Below are positions 7,349 to 16,007 of a stretch of 64,000 nt of DNA, one piece after another. The notes beneath the pieces are model-generated. The model did not search any database. It had not been told where the DNA came from and worked only from the letters and a program-made list of their open reading frames with translations. A program made the translations under genes and the position numbers. The stretch is from an uncultured Flavobacteriales bacterium (lineage in GTDB: Bacteria > Bacteroidota > Bacteroidia > Flavobacteriales_D > Crocinitomicaceae). The DNA lies in the NCBI GenBank assembly GCA_937973685.1, contig CALJKJ010000004.1, positions 37,481-101,480 of the forward strand, read 5' to 3'. Every line of letters begins with the position of its first letter. Within the stretch, counting starts at the first letter, position 1.

Positions 7349-10300
7349 TTAATTTCTAACAGCAGCAGTTTCGTCCATTTCTGGAGTAGCTAAATCTGAT
7401 TCATCAATGATTGCTTGATCGTTCATTGAAGGACTTGGAATAGTTCCGCCGCCATTTCCTGCAGGAGCTTGGCTTTCAAGAATCCCAAATGTATATCCTA
7501 ATGCTTCCATTGTTCCTTGTAGATCGGAAATATAAGAAGAGTATTTTCCACCACTCGACTCGCCATTTTCCATTACATACGTTTTCAAATCGTTGTAAAT
7601 TCGAGGCAAATCAGTTTGGTACAAAGCATTGACTGTTTTCTCTAAGCGAGCAGTAAACGTACCTGATGGATTTCCTAATTTTTTATCTCCTGCAAGTTGA
7701 AGCATTTGCAAATATCCAGCAACCGCAGCAGAGAAATCAGAAGCACTTCTTCCAGCGAATGCTGCATCACTTGCTTTGAAATAATTGATAATACTTTCTA
7801 ATTGAGATGCAACAACGGCACCCAATTTTTCAGCTTCTAATTTAGCTCCAGCTCGGTAAAGAGTCACCACATATTGGTGTAAGTTCCCGTCTTCGTACAT
7901 AACTTGCTCCGAACCATCAGGTCCTTGTATTGCACGTGAACGATTCGCTTGTTCACCATAATCCAACACAACATCAGCAGGCATAATTTCTAATGATTTT
8001 TTAATCAACGCAATTGCTTTACTATGGTAATTGTTGATTCGGTCTTTAGCGGTAAGCAATTGTTTTGCAATAGAATCAGCAGATTTGTTTTGACCTGCAG
8101 CACGCATACGGCTCAACGTTTCTGGCTTGTAGAAATCCAATGCACGTTGCTCGTTGGTTGCTTTCATGACAAAATAGTTAGCCAATTGACCAAATTGTTG
8201 ACGGTAAATCGTTGTTTGGCGACGCGCGTAATAATCTGTCAACACATTCGGATTTTTCAAATCTCCGTATATGTAGCGGTTCATCATGTTATCGTACATT
8301 ACGTCTACGTTCATTGCTTCGTTTGGATCTGATTTTACAGGGGAAATTTCCCAAGCCATTCCATTTTGACGCAAGAAACCAGATTTGTACAAAGCCATGG
8401 ATACTTCTGTCCCAGCTGCAGAAGAGAAGTACATTGCTCGTTTCCATTGGTTGTTATTCATCATATCCAAAATCATCAAATCAGATTTCGTGATGTATTG
8501 TTTGTCAAACGTGAACGATATAGTTTTTGAGCACAACCCTTTTTCAGTTGGTTTAATAATTCCAGATGAAAGCGCATTGTTTGCATTTACAGGTAAGGTA
8601 AATCCTTTACAAGGGAAAACGCGCAGTTGATTGCCATTCATATTCACCATGTTGTTATCATTTTTGATAAAGTCCATAGCGACATTTAACGGCAATATTG
8701 ACCAGCTATCTTCCCACGAATTCATTGTCTGTGCGATGGTATTTAATTGATTTGCATCACCAGTTATTAAGCCTGAACGGTATCCGTCAAAAATTTCAGC
8801 AATAGCAGCTTCTTGTTCCATCAAAACAGAAGCGTTAACAGAATCAATTCCTGTTGCAAACAATGAACGGATTTCACTCAAACGTGAATTCGTTGCAGCA
8901 TCTTCCGATTGGATAGCGTCTACCATTTGTTTCAAAGCAACTTGGTACGAAGCGTAAGCTGTCACAAATGCAGCTTTGTTGCTTTTCAATTTTGCTTTGA
9001 AAATACCGTCAAGTGTTTCTTTGGCAACTCCAGCTTCTAATAACGTTTTGTTGTTGACGAAATAAACTTGATCTGTTCCACCTTCCCACATCAAAATTTG
9101 ATCTTCTCTAAAGCTGATCGGAAGTGCATCAGATTGATATGTTTTCAACATCATTTGATCTGTGTACCAATCCGTATCAAACAAACTGGTGTTACAAACA
9201 CGTTTGTCTGTATGCTTTCCTTCTACTTCTTGTAAGTACCACAGTGGGAACGTATCGTTATCACCTACAGTAAACAAGATACTATTTGGTGCGCAAGACA
9301 TCAAGTAGTTGTTTGCTAAATCACGTGCAGAAGTTTTTCCAGAACGATCGTGGTCATCCCAACCTTGTTCTGCCATAATAAACGGAACAATTCCTGCGAT
9401 AACAGTTATCAAAGCGGCACCAATAGTATTGTTTGGTATGACTTTGCGTAAAACAAATCCTAATCCAAGAAGTGCAGCGCCAATTGCAACAATGATTATC
9501 CATGTTGTAAAAGTCGTAAATCCACTACTTGCAGCTATGATGAACACAAATGCACTCAAAGCAGCCGTTCCTTTTCCAAGTCCTTTCCAATCAGCAAGGG
9601 TAAAGTTTTTGTATGCTTCATAAATAGCGATTACACCTAGTCCAATCCAAAATGCAAAAGCATAGAAGGAAGCAGCATAGGCATAGTCACGTTCGCGTGG
9701 CTCAAAAGGTTTTTGATTCAAGTAAACTACGATTGCCAATCCTGTAAACAAGAACATCAAAAAGACAACAAATGCATCTTTTGGTGCGCGGTAGAAGTGG
9801 AAAACAAGCCCTACAATACCAAGAATAAATGGTAACATAAAGAAGTTGTTGTGACTTGGATTTTCTTTTGTGTAAAATGGTGCAGCATCTTGATCTCCCA
9901 AACGTTCGTTATCAATTGTTGCGAAACCTGAGATCCAGTTTCCACGCAAGGCATCTCCATGACCTTGTATATCGTTTTGTCTTCCTGAGAAATTCCACAT
10001 GAAATAACGCCAGTACATCCAATTAATTTGGTACCCGAACATGTAATTCAAGTTTTCACTGAAAGAAGGCAAACGTAAACCATCATTACCAAGTTCCGTT
10101 GCAGTTCCATCATTTGGATCGTAACCAGACCAATTTTTATAGGCGATGATTTTCGGATCACTTGGAGCGCCTTGGTAATACATGCGCGGCAAGAAGGTAG
10201 ATTGGGAGTAAACAGGTACATTGTTGTGTCGAACTTTTTCATTTGACGAAAAGTATTTCTCAACAACAGTATATTGTCTTCCTTTTGCTTTTGCATAAGC

Positions 10301-11527
10301 TTCTGCTTTTGCTTTGTCTTTGAATGCTTTGATATCATTATTACCAAGCATTACCACATTACGTTTTAAGTAGAATGGCGATAAATCACCCCAAGAGTCA
10401 GTACTTTGCAATTGAGGTTCTCCGTCAACCATTACCTCTCCTTCACGTAATGAATTCCAATGATTTCCATTTAAAATTGGCCAAGAACCGTATTGTTCAC
10501 GTTTCAAATATGCATGAAGTGTCACTAAGTTTTCAGGGTCATTTTCATCCAAAGGGGTATTTGCATTCGAGCGAATTACGATTACGGCAAAGGATCCGTA
10601 TCCAATTAATAACACCACAAATCCCCATAAAATAGTACTCAATAATGGTTTTGCTTTTTTGATTGCGTAGTTGATTCCCCAAGCAACCAAAGCGATTAAA
10701 ACGATAAAGAAGAAAACAGTTCCTGAAAAGAATGGTAAACCAAATGTATTCACAAAAGTCACCTCAAAGCTAGAGGCGATAGCAACTATTCCAGGAATTA
10801 CACCTTCTTGAATAAAGGCAAGTGAAACAACAGAAATAATCCCTGTAATGATAATTCCTTTCAAGTTTACTTTTTCCCACAATTGAAAATACATCACAAA
10901 TGCGATAGAAGGGACAGCAAGTAGACCTAATAAATGGACACCGATTGCCAATCCAAACAAGAACATGATCAATATCAACCAACGACTTGGGTTTTGTGGC
11001 CCGGTCAATTCATTGAATTTGATTGCTGTCATTTCAGCATCCCATTTCAAAATTGCCCAGAAAATCGCTGCGGAAAACAACGAAGACATGGCGTAAACCT
11101 CACCTTCAACGGCTGAAAACCAAAATGAATCAGAGAATGTGTATGCTAATGCGCCCACTATACCTGCACCAAGTGCTGCAATTTGATCGCCTTTTGACCA
11201 TTCACGGTTGTTGCGTTGCAACATTTTTTTTGCAAGCATGGTAATTGACCAAAACATGAACAAAATGGTAAACGAGCTGCTCAATGCTGACAAGCGGTTG
11301 ATCCATACTGCAACCATCGCTGGTTCAGCAAAGAACGAGAACAAACGTCCGAGTACCATGAAGAGCGGTGCGCCTGGAGGGTGACCAACTTCTAGCTTGT
11401 AAGCTGCTGTAATGTATTCACCACAATCCCAAAGACTTGCAGTGCTCTCGATTGTCATAAAATAAACGGTTGTTGCGATTAGGAACACCAACCAACCTAC
11501 TAAATTATTCAGTTTATTGTATTGCAT
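7349..11527 (-). CDS. DUF2723 membrane protein, predicted glycosyltransferase (POMT/TMEM260-like)
   Basis: Very large inner-membrane protein of about 1,392 residues. The N-terminus has the DUF2723 hallmark: a first helix, then STASLWDCGEYITAAYKL and GHPPGAPLFMVLGR, with an acidic residue pattern like the catalytic loop of protein O-mannosyltransferases. About 12-16 helices follow in the first 800 residues, then a long soluble C-terminal part with helical repeats and an acidic tail. ATG 11527 (MQYNKLNN) is the likely start, because the extra 44 upstream codons are Lys/Phe-rich and lie across the promoter region. The human homologue TMEM260 is an O-mannosyltransferase; that bacterial members transfer sugars to exported proteins is inference. 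Confidence 0.88.
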   Translation of the reverse strand: MQYNKLNNLVGWLVFLIATTVYFMTIESTASLWDCGEYITAAYKLEVGHPPGAPLFMVLGRLFSFFAEPAMVAVWINRLSALSSSFTILFMFWSITMLAKKMLQRNNREWSKGDQIAALGAGIVGALAYTFSDSFWFSAVEGEVYAMSSLFSAAIFWAILKWDAEMTAIKFNELTGPQNPSRWLILIMFLFGLAIGVHLLGLLAVPSIAFVMYFQLWEKVNLKGIIITGIISVVSLAFIQEGVIPGIVAIASSFEVTFVNTFGLPFFSGTVFFFIVLIALVAWGINYAIKKAKPLLSTILWGFVVLLIGYGSFAVIVIRSNANTPLDENDPENLVTLHAYLKREQYGSWPILNGNHWNSLREGEVMVDGEPQLQSTDSWGDLSPFYLKRNVVMLGNNDIKAFKDKAKAEAYAKAKGRQYTVVEKYFSSNEKVRHNNVPVYSQSTFLPRMYYQGAPSDPKIIAYKNWSGYDPNDGTATELGNDGLRLPSFSENLNYMFGYQINWMYWRYFMWNFSGRQNDIQGHGDALRGNWISGFATIDNERLGDQDAAPFYTKENPSHNNFFMLPFILGIVGLVFHFYRAPKDAFVVFLMFLFTGLAIVVYLNQKPFEPRERDYAYAASFYAFAFWIGLGVIAIYEAYKNFTLADWKGLGKGTAALSAFVFIIAASSGFTTFTTWIIIVAIGAALLGLGFVLRKVIPNNTIGAALITVIAGIVPFIMAEQGWDDHDRSGKTSARDLANNYLMSCAPNSILFTVGDNDTFPLWYLQEVEGKHTDKRVCNTSLFDTDWYTDQMMLKTYQSDALPISFREDQILMWEGGTDQVYFVNNKTLLEAGVAKETLDGIFKAKLKSNKAAFVTAYASYQVALKQMVDAIQSEDAATNSRLSEIRSLFATGIDSVNASVLMEQEAAIAEIFDGYRSGLITGDANQLNTIAQTMNSWEDSWSILPLNVAMDFIKNDNNMVNMNGNQLRVFPCKGFTLPVNANNALSSGIIKPTEKGLCSKTISFTFDKQYITKSDLMILDMMNNNQWKRAMYFSSAAGTEVSMALYKSGFLRQNGMAWEISPVKSDPNEAMNVDVMYDNMMNRYIYGDLKNPNVLTDYYARRQTTIYRQQFGQLANYFVMKATNEQRALDFYKPETLSRMRAAGQNKSADSIAKQLLTAKDRINNYHSKAIALIKKSLEIMPADVVLDYGEQANRSRAIQGPDGSEQVMYEDGNLHQYVVTLYRAGAKLEAEKLGAVVASQLESIINYFKASDAAFAGRSASDFSAAVAGYLQMLQLAGDKKLGNPSGTFTARLEKTVNALYQTDLPRIYNDLKTYVMENGESSGGKYSSYISDLQGTMEALGYTFGILESQAPAGNGGGTIPSPSMNDQAIIDESDLATPEMDETAAVRN

Positions 11528-11659
11528 CGTAAAAAATATAATTTGACTTGCGAAGATATAAATATATTGGAATGAAATAACAGTTCTTTTGTTTAAAATT
11601 GCTAATGGGTTGAATTTCAAAATTTCACAAAAAAAAGTTCGTTTTTTTTGCAAGAACAC

Positions 11660-11689
11660 TTGTTTAAAAAGAATTATGTTCTAATTTTG
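11660..11689 (+). promoter_or_regulatory. Promoter of tRNA-Gln
   Basis: TTG at 11660-11662, 19 bases, then TAATTTTG at 11682-11689: a very good match to the Bacteroidota -33/-7 promoter. Transcription would begin about 20-25 bases before the tRNA. Confidence 0.8.
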
Positions 11690-11717
11690 CACCTGCTTAG
11701 CGATAAGCATGTCAGAA

Positions 11718-11790
11718 TGACCCATGGTGTAACTGGCAACACGTCGGTTTTTGGTTCCGAAGAGTCTAGGTTCGAGCCCTAGTGGGTCAA
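11718..11790 (+). tRNA. tRNA-Gln (anticodon TTG)
   Basis: A full cloverleaf can be drawn. The acceptor stem TGACCCA pairs with TGGGTCA (7 bp), the D stem is GTGT/ACAC, the anticodon stem TCGGT/TCCGA ends in the U-U closing pair usual for this tRNA, and the anticodon TTG lies at 11751-11753 in loop TTTTGGT. The T arm is CTAGG-TTCGAGC-CCTAG. The discriminator is A, and CCA is not encoded. It has its own promoter and terminator. Confidence 0.96.
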
Positions 11791-11791
11791 C

Positions 11792-11824
11792 AAAAAAGCT
11801 TCATCAATTGATGAGGCTTTTTTT
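11792..11824 (+). terminator. Terminator after tRNA-Gln
   Basis: AAAAAAGC-TTCATC loop AATT GATGAG-GCTTTTTT forms a long stem followed by a T tract. Its T tract overlaps the stop codon of the convergent phosphatidyltransferase gene, so it may work in both directions. Confidence 0.85.
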
Positions 11825-12422
11825 ATTCCCCATGAAATAACTTGTATTTTTTAAAGGGAATTCCTTTTCGAATCAGATAAGCATGATACGAACTTGGTAC
11901 GTCACAAACGCGTGCAGGTAAAATGAGTGCAATTAAAATCCGGTCAAGTTGAGACACCAATCCTACTAGGATAGTAACTGTTAATAAAACGGTGTTGTCT
12001 GCAAGAAACAAATTCGTGAATGTTGCTAATAAAAATAGTCCAAAGAGTTTGGATGCATAGTTGTGCGCACAGCCAAATTTTCGAAAACGCAAAAAGTAAA
12101 TGGCATCAGGAATCCATTCAATAATGAGTAATGGAAGAATAATTATCCACCGATTTGTAATTTCATTAGGAAAACAAACCCAAATACACCAACATGCCGC
12201 TAACCAGAAAACCAAATCCACATTACTATCCCACAAGCGTAGTTTTGCGGTTGATACGTTGTAATGGCGCGCAATTATTCCATCGAAAATATCTGAAATG
12301 AGCGCAACATAACAAGCAACTACGATCCATATTTTAAAATCATTTCCTTTGTAAGCCAACCATAAAATTACGGGAGCCAATAATAATCGAAAGATGATCA
12401 ATGCAAATGGAAGTAGTTTCAT
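11823..12422 (-). CDS. CDP-alcohol phosphatidyltransferase family protein
   Basis: Inner-membrane enzyme family that swaps CMP from a CDP-alcohol for a second alcohol, making phospholipid head groups; 199 residues with about six helices. The signature D-xx-DG-xx-AR-x8-G-xxx-D-xxx-D is seen as DIFDGIIAR at residues 44-52 followed by LRLWDSNVD. All four Asp and the DG/AR pair are kept, but the Gly before the third Asp is Leu61. This LR-x-x-DS-x-x-D form is found in a divergent branch, so the substrate cannot be assumed to be glycerol phosphate, serine or inositol. It follows the split kinase gene by 10 bases. Confidence 0.85.
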   Translation of the reverse strand: MKLLPFALIIFRLLLAPVILWLAYKGNDFKIWIVVACYVALISDIFDGIIARHYNVSTAKLRLWDSNVDLVFWLAACWCIWVCFPNEITNRWIIILPLLIIEWIPDAIYFLRFRKFGCAHNYASKLFGLFLLATFTNLFLADNTVLLTVTILVGLVSQLDRILIALILPARVCDVPSSYHAYLIRKGIPFKKYKLFHGE

Positions 12423-12432
12423 AAGAACGTGT

Positions 12433-13842
12433 TTATTGTTTTGAATCTTCTGGTAACAAACGATGAATAGTTTGAATTAACTCCGTTTGATCAATTGGTT
12501 TTGACAAGTATTCATCACAGCCAGCATCGATTGATTTTTCTCTATCTCCAAGCACTGCGTTGGCTGTTTGAGCGACAATTTTTATGTTCGGAAATGCTTC
12601 TTTGATAAATTTTGATGCTTCGTATCCATTTAGAACAGGCATGTTCATGTCCATTAATATCAATTCACATTTGTTTCCTGACTGCAACCAATCGATCGCT
12701 TCTTTACCGTTTTTTACATGAACGAAATTTTTGAAATGGGCTTTTAGCATTTCTTGAATAAGCAAAGTGTTTATTTCATCATCCTCCACAATTAACAGGT
12801 TATTTTCTTTTATAGATGTAACTTTTTTGGCAGTGTGTTGTACTTCTTTTATTGAAGTCGATTGGTTTTTAGCTTTAGTATAAGGTATTTTAAAGTAAAA
12901 AACACTTCCTTTTCCCCAAGTGCTTTTTAGCCAAATTTCTCCCGATAAAAGACCGATCAACTTTTCCACAATGGATAACCCAATTCCTGTTCCTTCTGAA
13001 TTGTTATTTAGGTAATTGAATTTGGTAAAACGATCAAATATTTTTTCTTGATCTTCTAATGGAATTCCAGTTCCAGTATCGCTAACAGAAAAGTGCAGGT
13101 CGTTTTTTTTCAAATGACAACTAACAATAATTTCACCAGTATTGGTATGTTTCACTGCATTATTGAGCAAATTAGACAAGATTTGCTTCAAGCGATATGG
13201 ATCGGAATACACGTGAAAATCACCAGTTGGCAATTCGTAGGACAATTTCACATGTGCTTTGTTGCGGTGAGCTAATTCAATCGAATAAATGTTCATCATT
13301 TCTTCGAATATCGCCTTGATGCTGAATGTTGAAAGTGACAAAGCCATTTCACCTGCTTCGATTTTTGATAAATCAACAATTTCATTAATGAGTTTCAATA
13401 AGTTGCTACTACTACTTTGAATGATTTGAATGTATTGCGCACGTTTTTCAGCATCATCTTCGTCGTTTAATAATTCACTAAAACCTACAATTGCATTCAT
13501 AGGTGTTCGAATTTCATGCGACATGTTTGCTAAAAAAGCTGATTTCATTAAATCCGATTTTATTGCCCGTTCTTTTTCTCTGTTAAAATCCTCTTTAATT
13601 TTTTGAAAAAGGAAAATCAATAAAAAAGAATACAAAGTAAAGCTGAGGTAAATATCTTGACTTCTCGTTGCAAAGTTGGGATAAGAAGATAAACGATCGA
13701 GGTGGGTGTTTTCTAAAATATAGAGTAATAATATATTACTGATATAGATAGTTAATAGAAAGAACAACATGCGTCCATTCCACACCCAAACAATTAACGC
13801 TCCAAAAGCAAAAACGAAGTACAGAATTGGCCCAATTGACAT
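12433..13842 (-). CDS. Hybrid histidine kinase, C-terminal fragment (HisKA-HATPase-REC)
   Basis: The open frame from ATG 13842 encodes 469 residues: the last membrane helices, a HisKA domain with H-box NMSHEIRTPMNAIVGF, a HATPase domain (NLLNNAVKH, DTGTGIP, GTGIGLSIV) and a receiver domain with LILMDMNMPVLNG and the phospho-accepting Asp. It is nearly colinear with the intact kinase next door (14218-15915), but its first membrane segments lie in the fragment 13852-14139, which is in the same frame and separated by a TAA at 13852-13854. The fragment keeps every catalytic motif, so it could still be made from its internal ATG, without a complete sensor region. Confidence 0.85.
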   Translation of the reverse strand: MSIGPILYFVFAFGALIVWVWNGRMLFFLLTIYISNILLLYILENTHLDRLSSYPNFATRSQDIYLSFTLYSFLLIFLFQKIKEDFNREKERAIKSDLMKSAFLANMSHEIRTPMNAIVGFSELLNDEDDAEKRAQYIQIIQSSSSNLLKLINEIVDLSKIEAGEMALSLSTFSIKAIFEEMMNIYSIELAHRNKAHVKLSYELPTGDFHVYSDPYRLKQILSNLLNNAVKHTNTGEIIVSCHLKKNDLHFSVSDTGTGIPLEDQEKIFDRFTKFNYLNNNSEGTGIGLSIVEKLIGLLSGEIWLKSTWGKGSVFYFKIPYTKAKNQSTSIKEVQHTAKKVTSIKENNLLIVEDDEINTLLIQEMLKAHFKNFVHVKNGKEAIDWLQSGNKCELILMDMNMPVLNGYEASKFIKEAFPNIKIVAQTANAVLGDREKSIDAGCDEYLSKPIDQTELIQTIHRLLPEDSKQ

Positions 13843-13851
13843 GAATTTTAC

Positions 13852-14139
13852 TTACCAAGTAAAATCCAATGCGGCTAGACCGTAGATGGTGAGCACTAGT
13901 TTAGTAATGAAAACTTTCCCTTTTATTCGCACCAAATAGTATAGAAAAAAAAGGACAAGCATACTAATTCCGGAAACGATTATAGGACCATCTGAATAAC
14001 GAAAGTAAAGGTGCATGAAAAACAACGCAATTAATAGAAAACCGGCGGTAATGGTAACGAGCGTTAAGAAATATTGTTCGCTATCAACTTTTTGTTTGTT
14101 TCCCAATACATATTTTATTATGTGGTGTAGTCCATTCAT
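13852..14139 (-). pseudogene. N-terminal membrane fragment of the split hybrid histidine kinase
   Basis: This encodes the first three membrane helices of a hybrid kinase and stops at a TAA (13852-13854). It aligns residue for residue with the start of the neighbouring intact kinase: MNGLHHIIKYVLGNKQKVDS against MKLLNKYLIYILGDKNKVDS, both 13 residues before the conserved Gly or close to it. The stop falls where the paralogue has Phe in IWFDEYLSVGP. The frame then continues (VKFMSIGPILYF) with no shift or gap, so a substitution or sequence error made the stop. The start at 14139 is chosen by alignment; an upstream in-frame start at 14181 is less likely. Confidence 0.75.
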
Positions 14140-14217
14140 ATACTTATCTTGAAAAAGGTGTGTTGTAATATAATAAAACAAAAATAGTGGTAATCAACTG
14201 TTTAAAAAACTAATTTA

Positions 14218-15915
14218 TTAATTGTTTGACTTAATAGAATTAATTAAAGCGAGCAATTGAGTTGGGTCAATTGGTTTCGCAATGTATTCATCACAACCAG
14301 CGTCTATAGCTTTTTCACGATCACCAAGAACAGCATTTGCAGTTTGAGCAATAATTTTGATAGTAGGAAATGCTTTTTTTATTGCTTTTGCAGCCTCGTA
14401 ACCATTCATAATGGGCATATTCATGTCTAACAAAACGATATCAACAAGCGGGTTGTTTTTTAAAAACACCAAGGCTTGTTCCCCATTTGTTACATGGTCA
14501 TACGCTTTAAAGTGCTGTTTGATAATCTCTTTGAGTAGCAAGGCATTTATTTCATCGTCTTCAACAATTAATATTGATTTTTGGACGAAATTTTCATTGG
14601 AATTAGGGTTGGTAATTTTCTTTTCAATTGGGACATGAGTCACTGTCGTTTTGTCAAAAGGAATTGTAAAAAAGAACGTGCTTCCCTCTCCCCATATGCT
14701 TTTAAGCCAAATTGTACCATTTAAAAGGTGGACTAATTTCTCAACAATTGATAATCCAATTCCAGTTCCTTCACTATTTTTATTCAAGTAATTGAATTTG
14801 ATAAAACGGTCAAAAATTTTGTTTTGATCTTCATCAGGAATTCCTGTGCCAGAATCAGCAACAGCAAACAAGAGTTGTTTGCCAGATTTTTTACAAGAAA
14901 AGACTATTTTACCACTACTTGTATGTTTGACAGCATTACTTAGTAAGTTGGATAAAATTTGTTTGAGTCTGTATGGATCCGAAAAAATGATAAAATCACC
15001 ATCGGGTAATTCAAAAGTTAACTGTATATCGTGTAAATTTCTGTGGTTGATTTCAACTTGATAGACATTGAGCATTTCCTCAAAAATCGATTTGATGCTG
15101 AAATTAGAACGTGTTAAGTCCATCTCACCAGCTTCAATTTTTGATAAATCAACGATTTCATTGATTAACTTTAATAAGTTACCGCTACTGCTTTGAATAA
15201 TCTGTATGTATTGCGCTCTTTTTTCTGCATCGGCTTCATCATTTAACAATTCACTGAATCCTACAATTGCATTCATAGGTGTTCGAATTTCATGTGACAT
15301 GTTTGCTAAAAAAGCTGATTTCATTAAATCCGATTTAATTGCTCGTTCCTTTTCACGGTGAAAATCTTCTTTTATTTTTTGAAATAAAAAAATCAATAAA
15401 AGCGAGTATAAAGTGAAGTTCAAATAAATATCGATACTTCTTGATTGGTAATGTACGAATTGTTCCAAATGAAAATTACCATTCGATTCAATAAGGTAAA
15501 GGGTTAAAATATTCAAAAAATAAAAAGCGATTAAGAGTTGTAACATCCGTCCATTCCACACCCAGACAATTAATGCTCCAAAAGCGAAAATAAAATACAA
15601 CATTGGTCCTACTGATAAGTATTCATCAAACCAAATCAAGTCTAATGCAATTAAGCCAAATACAGTTAGTACGAGTTTTGGAATAAAGAGCTGCCCTTTA
15701 AAACGCACTAAAAAATAGAGTACAATTATTGTCACAATACTTAATATAGTTACGAGCATTGGACGCAGTGAATAATGGAATTTCACATGCATGATGAATA
15801 ATGGGATCAGAAAAAGAATGATTGTAACGTGAATTAACGTTAAGAAATAACGATCACTATCAACTTTATTTTTATCACCTAAAATATATATCAGGTATTT
15901 ATTCAATAATTTCAT
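14218..15915 (-). CDS. Hybrid sensor histidine kinase with receiver domain
   Basis: Intact hybrid kinase of 565 residues. Five or six membrane helices fill residues 25-180 with no sizeable periplasmic sensor, so it probably senses something in or at the membrane. Next come a short helix, HisKA with NMSHEIRTP (His about 208), a HATPase domain with NLLSNAVKH, DSGTGIP and GTGIGLSIV, and a C-terminal receiver domain with IVLLDMNMPIMNG (phospho-Asp near residue 490) and the AQTANA region. There is no DNA-binding output, so phosphate may go to a separate phosphotransfer protein or regulate the kinase itself. It is a tandem duplicate of the split gene downstream. A -7 box lies 46 bases upstream (15962-15969). 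Confidence 0.92.
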   Translation of the reverse strand: MKLLNKYLIYILGDKNKVDSDRYFLTLIHVTIILFLIPLFIMHVKFHYSLRPMLVTILSIVTIIVLYFLVRFKGQLFIPKLVLTVFGLIALDLIWFDEYLSVGPMLYFIFAFGALIVWVWNGRMLQLLIAFYFLNILTLYLIESNGNFHLEQFVHYQSRSIDIYLNFTLYSLLLIFLFQKIKEDFHREKERAIKSDLMKSAFLANMSHEIRTPMNAIVGFSELLNDEADAEKRAQYIQIIQSSSGNLLKLINEIVDLSKIEAGEMDLTRSNFSIKSIFEEMLNVYQVEINHRNLHDIQLTFELPDGDFIIFSDPYRLKQILSNLLSNAVKHTSSGKIVFSCKKSGKQLLFAVADSGTGIPDEDQNKIFDRFIKFNYLNKNSEGTGIGLSIVEKLVHLLNGTIWLKSIWGEGSTFFFTIPFDKTTVTHVPIEKKITNPNSNENFVQKSILIVEDDEINALLLKEIIKQHFKAYDHVTNGEQALVFLKNNPLVDIVLLDMNMPIMNGYEAAKAIKKAFPTIKIIAQTANAVLGDREKAIDAGCDEYIAKPIDPTQLLALINSIKSNN

Positions 15916-15961
15916 AGTAGAAGCATACTTTTTAAAAACAAACTAGTTTTCCTCGAATATA

Positions 15962-15969
15962 CAAAGTTA
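15962..15969 (-). promoter_or_regulatory. Promoter -7 box for the hybrid kinase
   Basis: CAAAGTTA reads TAACTTTG on the minus strand, 46 bases before the kinase start. It is back to back with the thiL promoter. Confidence 0.5.
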
Positions 15970-15981
15970 ATTGTAATGGGC

Positions 15982-15989
15982 TATCTTTG
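15982..15989 (+). promoter_or_regulatory. Promoter -7 box TATCTTTG before thiL
   Basis: A perfect TAnnTTTG match 18 bases before ATG 16008. It overlaps the first codons of the longer reading frame, which excludes the upstream start at 15987. Confidence 0.7.
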
Positions 15990-16007
15990 CTGAAATTATT
16001 TTATAAA

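Noticed and set aside
13852..13854. Programmed stop read-through or recoding in the kinase
   Set aside because: No special context is visible, other genes use TAA as a normal stop, and a nonsense change in a duplicated gene is simpler.
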